Part shown: one piece after another, positions 34,243 through 42,727 of the stretch
Layout of the letters: every line of letters begins with the position of its first letter
Numbering within the stretch: the first letter of the stretch is position 1
Program-made: the position numbers and the translations under genes
Notes under the pieces: generated by a model
The model's database searches: none
Told to the model about the DNA's origin: nothing
What the model saw: only the letters and a program-made list of their open reading frames with translations
Source: an uncultured Lachnospiraceae bacterium
GTDB lineage: Bacteria > Bacillota > Clostridia > Lachnospirales > Lachnospiraceae
Reading direction: 5' to 3'
Assembly: GCA_910586015.1 (NCBI GenBank)
Contig: CAJUGJ010000008.1
Location: forward strand, 1-64,000
Length of the DNA: 64,000 nucleotides

Positions 34243-35369
34243 TTGTATTCCTCCATTTGATTAATAATTTCTACTAATTCTTTTTTTGGTATATTACTGC
34301 TTACAATATAGAAGTTTGAACCAATTTCAAATAAAATATTAGTGATGTTACTTTTCTCGTTTAGATAGATCTGTGAATTATTCCAATGACCAATATCCTC
34401 TTGTAGTGTATCAATATTGCCTAAAGTATAGTTTATTTTTAAACTAGATATACCAAACCATATAGATAGATCAAGCCATTTGGATGTGTCTTTAAAAATA
34501 AATTTAATATTTAGTTGTTCTTGAGTGTCATTATTTATTTCGTAAAATTGGTAATTGTATGAACCACTTTTGAAAAGCTGTAGTGGTAAATAGATGTTAT
34601 TGTGATATTTCTTAGGAATTTTGATTGAATTTACAGATTTTTTAAACTTCAATTTACTGTTCAAGTTTTGCAATGGCGGCTTGAACAATTCTAAGATTTC
34701 TTTTTGAAATAAGATAGAATCTTCGTCGTATTTCTGTACTTGAAATACCTCTTTTCTTCCTTGTACACAGATAGAATGATGAAAAACACTAATAGTAAAA
34801 ACAAGAATCATAGCAGTTGTCAAATAGGCTTTCCGTTTAAGAAATTTCAGATTGCTATTATTTCGTTTTTTCCATTGAATGAAATATCTATAAAATGGTT
34901 TATGACTATTTCGGTATGGTCCTAAAGAATTCTTTTCATAAAAACGATCTAAAAATTGCTCTGTTTCAAATCCTTTTGGAATAGTTTTTTTCCCATAAAT
35001 ATTTGTTAAGTGAATCAATGAGGAAATCATAGTAGGATCAGAACTAGAAGATTCTAAAGTCTGCTCAAATAAAACATCAAATATTTCCCGTAATTGTTGA
35101 ATTGTCTGTTCGCGCTGTTCTTTAGAAGGCTTTTCTTCTGAAAAATTTGATTCGCTAATAGAATTAAATTCTTCAGACTTATTGGATAACATTGATTTAC
35201 AAAAGGATTGAATTAAATATTTCAGGGAAGAGATTGTTATAGGATCGATCTGCGTTTTCCATTTATTTTGTTGCTGTATTAAATAATTTAACTCATCTTT
35301 TAACTGCTTTTGGATTTCCCTTTCACTTAATTGTTCTTTTGAATCCTGTTTTTGAAAAATATCTATCAA
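34239..35369 (-). CDS. Membrane protein of unknown function with cytoplasmic helical N-terminus
   Basis: About 376 residues. The first ~175 residues are hydrophilic and helical (Gln/Lys/Glu-rich, SEREIQKQLKDELNYLIQQQ). A single membrane segment follows (about 180-200, TTAMILVFTISVFHH), and then a ~175-residue extracellular part. This layout is like that of anti-sigma or sensor proteins, but no domain is recognised. The start is odd. The best ribosome binding site, AAAGGAGTTGAT, overlaps the first candidate TTG (35369), so a downstream ATT or another codon may be used. It forms an operon with the secreted protein that follows. Confidence 0.6.
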   Translation of the reverse strand: MIDIFQKQDSKEQLSEREIQKQLKDELNYLIQQQNKWKTQIDPITISSLKYLIQSFCKSMLSNKSEEFNSISESNFSEEKPSKEQREQTIQQLREIFDVLFEQTLESSSSDPTMISSLIHLTNIYGKKTIPKGFETEQFLDRFYEKNSLGPYRNSHKPFYRYFIQWKKRNNSNLKFLKRKAYLTTAMILVFTISVFHHSICVQGRKEVFQVQKYDEDSILFQKEILELFKPPLQNLNSKLKFKKSVNSIKIPKKYHNNIYLPLQLFKSGSYNYQFYEINNDTQEQLNIKFIFKDTSKWLDLSIWFGISSLKINYTLGNIDTLQEDIGHWNNSQIYLNEKSNITNILFEIGSNFYIVSSNIPKKELVEIINQMEEYK

Positions 35370-35479
35370 CTCCTTTCATAAATATATTGTAAGAAGGGAG
35401 AAAATTGTAACAAAAAATAAATGGTAATTTTTGTTGTTTGTTTTATAAATATTTAGATACAAAATAAGAAGATATAATA

Positions 35480-35711
35480 AAGCCAGATATTTTAATCGTA
35501 GATGAAATTCTTGCTGTAGGAGATATGAAATTCCACAAAAAATGCGAACAGCGTATGAATGAGGTTTTAAAAGGAACCCCCCTTTTATATGAATCTAAAT
35601 GAAGTAAAAAGATTATGTCAGCATGTTATATGGCTGCATAAAGGAAAAGTTGTGATGATAGGCGGTGCAGAAGAAGTATGTCGAAAATATGAAGAGGAAA
35701 TGGGAAAATAA
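35480..35711 (+). pseudogene. Remnant of a polysaccharide-export ABC ATPase (TagH/Wzt type)
   Basis: Two frames preserve the end of such an ATPase. First comes KPDILIVDEILAVGDMKFHKKC (Walker B and D-loop, with the AVGD that is typical of Wzt/TagH) up to MNEVLKGTPLL, followed by a stop at 35600. Then, shifted, NEVKRLCQHVIWLHKGKVVM to a stop at 35709. The switch-histidine segment (VSH) between them is missing. The 5' two thirds of the gene is absent. The fragment indicates that a polysaccharide or teichoic-acid export locus once stood here. The rest of 35370-35776 is AT-rich and shows no other gene. Confidence 0.8.
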
Positions 35712-35776
35712 CTTGTTTTTAATCCAAAAATAGGATATTATTTTAGTGAATACTATAAATAAAAGGGAGATTCACT

Positions 35777-37105
35777 TTGTATACAGAAAAAATAAAAGAA
35801 GTAGTTCCACTTCCTATTCAAAAAAAGATTCTTTCGCAAAATCAAAAGTATCCTTTGAAGCAAAAAGAAGATGTCACACAATTTTTTAAACGAAACAGTC
35901 CTAATATATTTGAAAATAAGGATACTGGTCTTTCCGATCAGATAAAAATGGGGATTGAAAATTTATCTGGATATAGTTTAGATGATGTAAAGGTACATTA
36001 TAATTCGGATAAACCTGCACAATTACAGGCATTAGCTTATACACAGGGAACAGATATCTATGTCGCATCAGGACAGGAAAAATATTTGCCGCATGAAGCA
36101 TGGCATGTAGTTCAGCAAAAACAGGGCAGAGTATATCCAACCATACAGTCAAATGGAATGAATATAAATCAGGATAATGTCCTTGAATATGAAGCAGATA
36201 TCATGGGAGAAAAGGCACTATCTATCCAAATGAAATCGGATTCTTTGAATCATCAGATCTATACTAAAAATCCAGATGGAACTGTTGTGCAGATGAGAGA
36301 TGATTCAGTTAAGATATCTGCTGATCAAATAGGAACGGATCCACTTGGACTTGGTTTAACCTGCCATCATATTATACCTGCTGAGATATTAGAACAGTTT
36401 TATAATTTTCTGACTATAAAAAGTACTAATAACATAAGAATTAGAAACGCATTTAATAATTGGAAAACAAATGCTGCTCAATCTGCTAATGCTACATCTA
36501 CTATAAGAAATGGCAGAACAGTTTTACAAGAAAGTGATGACTACGAAAGGGAAGTTGCCTCAGCCTGTCAATGGATGAGTGGAAATATATTTATTGGATC
36601 TGATCCACAATATCGTATTGATGATAAGGGAGATACCTTTGATTATGGTGGATATTTATATATAGATAAAACAGAAAAGAAACAAAAAATCACACAGATA
36701 CAACATATAAATAATAATATGGAAAAACTAAGAAAAATTTATAATGCTATAAATATTGTTCTAGAAAATGGAAACGAAACTACTATAATTGAAATATTAA
36801 AAGAACTTACACAGATAGCTAAAGTGAATAATACTTTACACAAGTTATCTGTAGTTAATTCCAGTCAGAGGACAGAAGCCTATGATATTAAAAATTGGAT
36901 TAGTGTTGGAAAGCCACAAATATCTAGTATAGAGGAACATAGTCGAGAGTTTAAACAGATGTATAACTATTGTAACAGTAATACAGAATATAAGGAACTA
37001 TTTGATAAATATATAAATGGAGATAAAGTTAAACATTTAGATGAACATAAGTATATAATAGCTAAATATACATATCATTTATTATATGATAAGTGGAAGA
37101 AGTGA
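35777..37105 (+). CDS. eCIS-core (DUF4157) protein with C-terminal HH-motif domain, candidate polymorphic toxin
   Basis: 442 residues from TTG 35777 (AAAGGGAG 7 bases upstream). Residues about 50-150 form a DUF4157/eCIS-core domain: LSDQIKMGIENLSGYSLDDVKVHY, then TDIYVASG and the metallopeptidase-like HEAWH (106-110) with VVQQKQG and a later Glu in EYEAD. This domain marks proteins associated with extracellular contractile injection systems and other toxin carriers. The C-terminal 250 residues contain CHHIIPAEI (about 196-204), which resembles the HH motif of HNH-like nuclease toxins; the remainder is helical. No injection-system or immunity gene was recognised nearby. Toxin function is inferred. 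Confidence 0.7.
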   Translation: MYTEKIKEVVPLPIQKKILSQNQKYPLKQKEDVTQFFKRNSPNIFENKDTGLSDQIKMGIENLSGYSLDDVKVHYNSDKPAQLQALAYTQGTDIYVASGQEKYLPHEAWHVVQQKQGRVYPTIQSNGMNINQDNVLEYEADIMGEKALSIQMKSDSLNHQIYTKNPDGTVVQMRDDSVKISADQIGTDPLGLGLTCHHIIPAEILEQFYNFLTIKSTNNIRIRNAFNNWKTNAAQSANATSTIRNGRTVLQESDDYEREVASACQWMSGNIFIGSDPQYRIDDKGDTFDYGGYLYIDKTEKKQKITQIQHINNNMEKLRKIYNAINIVLENGNETTIIEILKELTQIAKVNNTLHKLSVVNSSQRTEAYDIKNWISVGKPQISSIEEHSREFKQMYNYCNSNTEYKELFDKYINGDKVKHLDEHKYIIAKYTYHLLYDKWKK

Positions 37106-37223
37106 AGTTCTTAAACTTATATATCATAGCACCACTTCCCATCCTACTCTAACTTTTTTAGAATAAGATTCCGATATATGAAATAGTAGGAAACTTGTTA
37201 GAAACATGGAATGGGGGTTTTAT

Positions 37224-37994
37224 ATGAGTATTTATGGAATTAATCAAGAAGCATATCAAAATCAGGCATCTGCTTTAGGTCGCAGCAATACTAAAAATAC
37301 TTCACAGATGGCAAATGAAGAAACCAAAAAGTATGGAAAAGTCAATGGAAGAACCATTGGAGAGCCTAAGTTAAGCGAAAAAGCAGCAAAATATTATGAA
37401 CAGCTTCAAAAAAAGTATTCTAATATGGAATTTATTTTAGTTTCACCAGATATGAAACAGCAAGCAGAACAAAATAAAGGTTCACTTCAAAGTTCAAAGG
37501 GATTGATTGTACTGATTGACTCAGATAAAATTGAAAAGATGGCAGAAGATGAAAGTTATCGGAAGAAATATGAGGGTATTATCAGTATGGGAGCAGCAAA
37601 GATGAATCAGATGAAAGACAGTCTTGGTTCAAGTGGATCTGCGATTCGTTCTTTTGGTATGTCTATTGACGATCATGGTCATGCTTCTTATTTTGCAGTA
37701 ATCGATCGCTCTTTAGCTGCTCAAAGAGAAAGGATTGTAACAAAACGCAAAGAAAACGCAGAAGCTAAAAAAGAGGCTACAAAAAAGGCAGCAGAAAAAA
37801 GGGCAGAAAAACGAAGTGAAGAAAAGAAGGCAAACATGGAAGGGCTGTGGGAAGATACTTCGGATACTATTACAGTGACAGCAGATTCTTTAGATGAACT
37901 TTTAAAAGAAATTCAAAAAATTATGCCAGAATCTACTTCACTGATGACGGATATGGAGCGAAAAATAGGACAGCAGTTTGATTCTGCAATATAA
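37224..37994 (+). CDS. DUF6033-like protein of unknown function
   Basis: About 256 residues when started at ATG 37224 (MSIYGINQEAYQ; ATGGGGG 6 bases upstream). An upstream in-frame ATG at 37206 lacks a ribosome binding site. The middle part (about 50-150) looks globular (MEFILVSPDMKQQ, GLIVLIDSDKIEKMAED). It is followed by a Lys/Glu/Ala-rich helix (about 175-215) and a short C-terminal tail. There is no signal peptide. I recognise it as similar to DUF6033 proteins of Clostridia, which have no known function. Terminator at 38007-38055. Confidence 0.6.
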   Translation: MSIYGINQEAYQNQASALGRSNTKNTSQMANEETKKYGKVNGRTIGEPKLSEKAAKYYEQLQKKYSNMEFILVSPDMKQQAEQNKGSLQSSKGLIVLIDSDKIEKMAEDESYRKKYEGIISMGAAKMNQMKDSLGSSGSAIRSFGMSIDDHGHASYFAVIDRSLAAQRERIVTKRKENAEAKKEATKKAAEKRAEKRSEEKKANMEGLWEDTSDTITVTADSLDELLKEIQKIMPESTSLMTDMERKIGQQFDSAI

Positions 37995-38006
37995 TCTTAA
38001 TTTTGC

Positions 38007-38060
38007 AAAATACAGCCAAAACCTTCGTCATTTAAAAAGGTTTTGGCTGTATTTTATTTT
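38007..38060 (+). terminator. Intrinsic terminator
   Basis: A perfect 19-bp stem AAAATACAGCCAAAACCTT/AAGGTTTTGGCTGTATTTT (38007-38055) is followed by a T-rich tail. Confidence 0.9.
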
Positions 38061-38074
38061 AGGAGGAACTTTTT

Positions 38075-38575
38075 ATGAAAAAATCTCAACTGACAACATT
38101 GTGTTATATTGAACAGGACGAAGCATATCTTATGCTTCACCGAATTAAGAAAAAAGAAGATGTCAACCAAGGAAAATGGATTGGGGTAGGAGGACATTTT
38201 GAGCAGGGAGAAAGTCCAGAGGAATGTCTTTTACGGGAAGTAAAAGAAGAAACAGGATTTATATTGACTTCTTATATCTTTCGTGGAATTGTAACATTTT
38301 GTTATGGATCGTGCTGTGAGTATATGTGTCTTTATACTGCAAATGCCTATGAGGGAACATTAAAAGAATGTAATGAAGGAATTTTAGAATGGGTAAAAAA
38401 GAAAGACTTATTTCAAAAAGAACTTTGGGAAGGAGATCGAATTTTTTTAAAGCTATTAGAAAATGCTGAACCTTTTTTTTCTTTGAAATTAATCTATGAT
38501 GAAAACCAAAATCTAAAACAGGCAGTTTTAAATGGAAGTTGTTTGGATTTAGAAACATATATAACAAAAAAGTAA
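38075..38575 (+). CDS. Nudix hydrolase (MutT-like)
   Basis: 166 residues. A complete Nudix box is visible (GGHFEQGESPEECLLREVKEETGF, about 38-61) with the REXXEE core that binds Mg2+. Family members hydrolyse nucleoside diphosphate derivatives. The N-terminal TTLCYIEQDEAYLMLHRIKK is like 8-oxo-dGTP diphosphatases, so nucleotide-pool cleaning is the likely role. It is placed 20 bases before the RNA methyltransferase and probably co-transcribed. Confidence 0.9.
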   Translation: MKKSQLTTLCYIEQDEAYLMLHRIKKKEDVNQGKWIGVGGHFEQGESPEECLLREVKEETGFILTSYIFRGIVTFCYGSCCEYMCLYTANAYEGTLKECNEGILEWVKKKDLFQKELWEGDRIFLKLLENAEPFFSLKLIYDENQNLKQAVLNGSCLDLETYITKK

Positions 38576-38594
38576 TACAGAAAAGAGGAAAAAT

Positions 38595-39401
38595 ATGATT
38601 ACAAGTACCTCCAATACTCAAATAAAAAATTTAATTCAGCTTCAAAAGAAAAATAAAGCTCGAAAGGAACAGGGAGTTTTTGTTGCAGAGGGCAGGAAAC
38701 TCTTTGAAGAGATTAAAGAATTAGATAAAAGCAAAGTAGTAAAAGTCTATTTTTCAGAACAGTTTGTAAAGATTCAAAAAGCAGAAGGAATTGAGATAGA
38801 AAATTATGCTGAAAAAATTCCATTTGAAATTGTACAGGATAATGTTTTTTTGGCAAGCTGTGAAACACTTACTCCACAGGGAATTCTTTCTATTGTAAAA
38901 CAGCCAGTTTATTCTTTAGATGAACTTTTACATCAAAATAAAATTCGGCTTTTGATATTAGAGGATTTAAGAGATCCCGGAAATTTAGGGACAATTATAA
39001 GGACTGCAGAAGGAGCAGGAGTGACGGGGATTTTATTAAGTAAGGAATGTGTTGACCTTTTTAATCCAAAGGTAATCCGTTCTACAATGGGAGCGATCTT
39101 TCGGATGCCATTTGTTTATACAACAGATTTTCTAAAAACACTTTCTTTTTTAAAAACAGAAAAAGTTCGGATTTATGCAGCACATTTAGAAAGTTCTGTT
39201 GTATATAGTACAGTGGATTATAGAGGAAATACTGCTTTTTTAATTGGAAATGAAGCCAATGGATTAAGTCGTGAAAGTACAGCACTTGCCGATCAGACAG
39301 TGCGAATTCCTATGGGGGGACAAGTAGAATCTCTAAATGCAGCAGTAGCAGCGGCAATCTTAATGTATGAAAGGGCTAAACAATTAGAATATAAATTCTA
39401 A
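38595..39401 (+). CDS. TrmH/SpoU-family RNA 2'-O-ribose methyltransferase
   Basis: 268 residues. The N-terminal substrate-binding domain (about 1-100) starts ITSTSNTQIKNLIQLQKKNKARKEQG. The SPOUT knot (about 110-268) has motif 1 LEDLRDPGNLGTIIRTAEGAG, motif 2 LIGNEANGLS and motif 3 IPMGGQVESLNAAVAAAI. It methylates the 2'-OH of a specific rRNA or tRNA nucleotide. The exact target cannot be told from sequence. Confidence 0.93.
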   Translation: MITSTSNTQIKNLIQLQKKNKARKEQGVFVAEGRKLFEEIKELDKSKVVKVYFSEQFVKIQKAEGIEIENYAEKIPFEIVQDNVFLASCETLTPQGILSIVKQPVYSLDELLHQNKIRLLILEDLRDPGNLGTIIRTAEGAGVTGILLSKECVDLFNPKVIRSTMGAIFRMPFVYTTDFLKTLSFLKTEKVRIYAAHLESSVVYSTVDYRGNTAFLIGNEANGLSRESTALADQTVRIPMGGQVESLNAAVAAAILMYERAKQLEYKF

Positions 39402-39474
39402 TAGAATTTTCATTCTAACAGAATTCTGTTAAATCTAAAGAAATCTTTATGAATTCCTGATGGAAAGTTTAAAC

Positions 39475-39513
39475 CCTCCTAGTATGATAAGAAGTAATAA
39501 AAATACTAGGAGG
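39475..39513 (+). promoter_or_regulatory. Inverted repeat pairing with the ribosome binding site of the next gene
   Basis: CCTCCTAGTA (39475-39484) is the exact reverse complement of TACTAGGAGG (39504-39513), which contains the Shine-Dalgarno of the gene starting at 39521. If the transcript includes both arms, the site would be hidden. The sequence between also contains a TATGAT that could be a -10 box, in which case the first arm would not be transcribed. Confidence 0.55.
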
Positions 39514-39520
39514 AACTTAT

Positions 39521-40087
39521 ATGAATTTTTTAGTTGAGTATTTGAAACATCCATTTAAAGTAGGAGCTGTTGCTCCAAACAGCAAATATCTTACAAGAAA
39601 AATGACTGCTTCGATTTCATTTTCAAAGGCAGAGTGTATTATAGAGTATGGATCGGGAACAGGTGTCTTTACAGAAGAGATTATAAGACAGAAACAAGAA
39701 AATACTATTTTTTTAATTATTGAGCAGAATGAAACATTTTATCTTAATTTATATAAAAAATATCACAATCTGAAAAATGTATATGTATGTCATGGAGATG
39801 CCAGACAGGTGTCTGGATTTATGAAACAATATCAAATTTCTCAAGCGGACTATATTATTTCGGGGTTGCCGTTTACTTCACTTCCTAATGAAACTTCAAG
39901 ACAAATATTAAAAGAAACAAATCACGTTCTTAAAAAAACAGGAAAATTTATTACCTTTCAGTATACATTATGGGAAAAAAGAATATTTTTGAAATTTTTT
40001 GATATCAAATCAATTTCTTTTGAAGCAAGAAATTTACCTCCTGCTTTTGTATTGACAATGAAGAAAAAAGGAGGTAAAAAATCATGA
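39521..40087 (+). CDS. SAM-dependent methyltransferase, phospholipid N-methyltransferase (PmtA)-like
   Basis: 188 residues. It starts MNFLVEYLKHPFKVGAVAPNSKYLTRKM, which matches PmtA-like and KsgA-related proteins. The SAM-binding motif IIEYGSGTGVFTEEI lies near 45-60, an acidic residue in CHGDA near 100, and the catalytic-type motif IISGLPFTSLP near 122. These proteins methylate phospholipid head groups or small amines. It heads a tightly overlapping cluster with a VTT-domain membrane protein and a two-component system, suggesting a membrane-related response. Confidence 0.78.
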   Translation: MNFLVEYLKHPFKVGAVAPNSKYLTRKMTASISFSKAECIIEYGSGTGVFTEEIIRQKQENTIFLIIEQNETFYLNLYKKYHNLKNVYVCHGDARQVSGFMKQYQISQADYIISGLPFTSLPNETSRQILKETNHVLKKTGKFITFQYTLWEKRIFLKFFDIKSISFEARNLPPAFVLTMKKKGGKKS

Positions 40088-40604
40088 AAATTTTATATTT
40101 TATTTGTTGTGTCCTTCAGCCAATTTGTCTTCCTATTCCAGAGGCAGGGACAGTGCTTTGGGCAAGTGCTTCTTTTGGTAGTTTTCCAAGTTTTTTTCTT
40201 GGTGTTACAGGCAGTTTAATTGGAATTACAATGATGTATTGGATGGTAAAAAGAGGAACAGAGTTTTTTTAAAAAAAGAAAAAGTCGCAGAAAAGGTAAA
40301 AGAATTTAGACAGTATGTAGAAAAATATCGTATTTTTATTGTAGGATTTTTGTTTGTTGTTCCTATTTTGCCAGACGAGATAGTTTGTATTGGAGCGGTA
40401 ACTACAGGAATCGAATATTCTTTATTTTTTATGATTGCCGTTCTTGCAAAGATTATAAGTATAGGAATGATTTCTTACTCTGAAGAGATTACTATGTTCT
40501 TGAAGATAGAGAAATCTTTCGTTATAATGATAGAGATAGCAGTGGTATTTTTTATTGCTTGGAGATTTCAATTCAGACCAAAAAGCAGAAAGGTGGAATT
40601 TTAA
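40084..40604 (+). pseudogene. VTT/DedA-like (SNARE-associated) membrane protein, frameshifted
   Basis: The gene opens at ATG 40084 in the stop of the upstream methyltransferase gene. It encodes about 62 residues ending in a stop within a T7A7 run (40264-40277). The continuation in the -1 frame (..FLKKEKVAEKVKEFRQYVEKYRIFIVGFLF..) runs to 40604. One extra base would join them into a ~173-residue protein with the VTT layout: PIPEAGTVLW near the start, and a second helical part with VVPILPDEIVCIGAVTTGI. Such proteins help lipid scrambling or transport. The break may be real, phase-variable, bypassed by slippage, or a sequencing error. Confidence 0.75.
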
Positions 40605-41285
40605 ATGGAAGGCTATCTTTTAATTGTAGATGATGATGAAGATATTCGAAATATGTTAGGAATTTATTTCGAAAATGAAGGATTTCATTATATTAAGTGT
40701 AAGGACGCAAAATCTGCACTTGATATTTTAGAAAATCATAGAGTTGATCTGATTTTATTAGATATTATGATGCCAGGGTTAAATGGAATGGATGCTTGTA
40801 TCAAAATAAGAGAACATTCTAAGGTACCAATTATATTTATGTCTGCCAAATCACAGGATATCGATAAAATACAGGGTTTGACTGTTGGAGCAGATGATTA
40901 TATTGTTAAACCATTTAATCCATTAGAGTTAATTTCCAGAGTAAAAGCTCAACTTCGAAGGTATAAACAATATAATGAAAGTTCAACTTCAGACTGTCTT
41001 CAATATCGGGATTTAATTTTAAATAAAAAGACTAGACAGATTTGGTTAGAAGGTAAGGAGATTCGTTTAACTCCAAAGGAATTTGATATTTTAACATTGC
41101 TCTTAGAAAATAAAGGAATTACACTGACTGTAAAAACAATTTATGAAAAAGTTTGGCATGAGGAATTTATACAAAATGATAATACTGTTCTAATGCACAT
41201 TTCAAATTTACGAGAGAAGATAGAAAATGACGTAGAAGAAAATCAATATATTAAAACAGTTTGGGGGGTAGGTTATAAAATATGA
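40605..41285 (+). CDS. OmpR/VanR-family response regulator
   Basis: 226 residues. The receiver domain (about 4-115) has LIVDDDEDI, the phospho-acceptor Asp in LILLDIMMPG, a Ser/Thr switch in FMSAKS and Lys in VKPFNPLEL. A C-terminal winged helix (about 130-226) contains RLTPKEFDILTLLLEN and KTVWGVGYKI. It begins directly after the VTT gene and overlaps the histidine kinase gene by 4 bases. The target genes are probably this cluster, beginning at 39521. Confidence 0.95.
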   Translation: MEGYLLIVDDDEDIRNMLGIYFENEGFHYIKCKDAKSALDILENHRVDLILLDIMMPGLNGMDACIKIREHSKVPIIFMSAKSQDIDKIQGLTVGADDYIVKPFNPLELISRVKAQLRRYKQYNESSTSDCLQYRDLILNKKTRQIWLEGKEIRLTPKEFDILTLLLENKGITLTVKTIYEKVWHEEFIQNDNTVLMHISNLREKIENDVEENQYIKTVWGVGYKI

Positions 41286-42604
41286 AACAAAGTAAAAAAC
41301 AGAGGATAACCTTAAATCACATACTAGGAAGTATTATTGGAATCTGTTCTGTCTTTTTTTTCATAGTACAAAAAAACTTAATCATTCAATATCTTAAAGT
41401 TTTTCATATAACAGTGAACACAAGACTTGTAAACATAGCAGCAGGAATTTTTGCTATATTTTTGTTTGTCAGTATCTTAAAAAAATTTATGAAAAAGACA
41501 ATAGGATTAGTCCAGTATTTTCTGACAGCAATTATTGTTTCTATATTTGCGACGATAGCAGTAATATTTGGTATTGGAATAATAAATAATATTTTAATAA
41601 GTCATACTGATTTTATAGAAAAAATAAATACACCAGAGGGAGGGGTTATATTATCGATAGCGGTCAATGGGATTTTTATTCTTTTGATCGCTGTTTTTGT
41701 ACTTTGCTTTAGTTCAATTTTAAAACCTAAGATTAGTTATTTAAAATTTATTTCGGAAGAAGTTGGAAGGATAACAGAGAAAGAGTTTGGATTTACCATA
41801 CCAGTTAAAGGGGAAGATGAGTTGGGGAAATTAAGTAGAGAGATCAATCGAATGTCAATTACTTTAAAAGAAAAGCAGGAGAATGAAAGAGCAGAAGAAG
41901 AAAGAAAAAATCAATTTATTACAGATATCTCTCACGATTTAAGAACACCACTTACTTCTATTATAGGATATATAGATTTAATAAAGGAGAATGGATTTGA
42001 GAGTAAAGAAAAATTTGAACAGTATATGAATGTAGTGGATAGAAGGCTACTCAATTTAAAATTTATGATCGATCAATTATTTGAATATACAAAGTTAAGT
42101 CAAAAAGATTTTTCTTTAACAAGAGAAAAGACAGATCTTATGCCACTGATTTCTTATATTGATTTTGAATATGGAAGGCTCTTTAAAAAACTGGGATTTC
42201 GTTGGGCAATTCACATAGAAGAATCATCTTTTGAAAAAGGACAATCTATTTTTGTAAATATAGAAACTCAAACTTTTTTGCGGGCAGTGGGAAATCTATT
42301 AGAAAATGCAAAAAAGTACAGCACACCAAATACAGAAATTACAATGGAGATCAAGCGAAAAGAAAATTTTGTAATGCTGGCTTTATCAAATGATACCAAT
42401 GTCATAACAGAACAGGATGTCGATCAGCTATTTGAACGGTTTTATAAAGGGGATAAGTCAAGAAGTTCTAGTATCAGTACAGGATTGGGTTTGCCGATTG
42501 TAAAAAAGATTATAGAATTACAAAAAGGAGAAATTCATACTGCTTGGAAAGACAATAGAATTACATTTATTATAACTTTGCCTCTTTTAGAAGAAGAAAG
42601 ATAA
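41282..42604 (+). CDS. Sensor histidine kinase (VanS-like)
   Basis: 440 residues. Four hydrophobic segments lie in the N-terminal part (about 12-30, 42-60, 75-105 and 125-150). A HAMP domain follows (about 155-205), then a HisKA domain with ISHDLRTPLTSI (phospho-His about 219) and a HATPase domain with NLLENAKKYS (N-box), SISTGLGLPIVKKI (G-box). There is little extracellular sequence, so it may sense membrane state. It pairs with the overlapping response regulator. Confidence 0.94.
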   Translation: MKQSKKQRITLNHILGSIIGICSVFFFIVQKNLIIQYLKVFHITVNTRLVNIAAGIFAIFLFVSILKKFMKKTIGLVQYFLTAIIVSIFATIAVIFGIGIINNILISHTDFIEKINTPEGGVILSIAVNGIFILLIAVFVLCFSSILKPKISYLKFISEEVGRITEKEFGFTIPVKGEDELGKLSREINRMSITLKEKQENERAEEERKNQFITDISHDLRTPLTSIIGYIDLIKENGFESKEKFEQYMNVVDRRLLNLKFMIDQLFEYTKLSQKDFSLTREKTDLMPLISYIDFEYGRLFKKLGFRWAIHIEESSFEKGQSIFVNIETQTFLRAVGNLLENAKKYSTPNTEITMEIKRKENFVMLALSNDTNVITEQDVDQLFERFYKGDKSRSSSISTGLGLPIVKKIIELQKGEIHTAWKDNRITFIITLPLLEEER

Positions 42605-42649
42605 AAAGTCTATGAAATCTATGAAATAAATTTATATTTCGCTTATAGA

Positions 42650-42678
42650 TTGACCGTGTTATAAGGATATGATATAAT
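42650..42678 (+). promoter_or_regulatory. Promoter of the MBL-GrpE-Hsp70 operon
   Basis: TTGACC (42650-42655), 17 bp, TATAAT (42673-42678), 50 bases before the first gene. No CIRCE (TTAGCACTC-type) heat-shock repeat is visible. Confidence 0.85.
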
Positions 42679-42727
42679 AAAGTAATATTATGACAGGGAT
42701 GTGGTTAAATGAAAAGCAGGGAATATC

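Noticed and set aside
42605..42727. CIRCE or other heat-shock operator for the Hsp70-like operon
   Set aside because: No TTAGCACTC-N9-GAGTGCTAA-like repeat is present; only a sigma-A promoter is visible.
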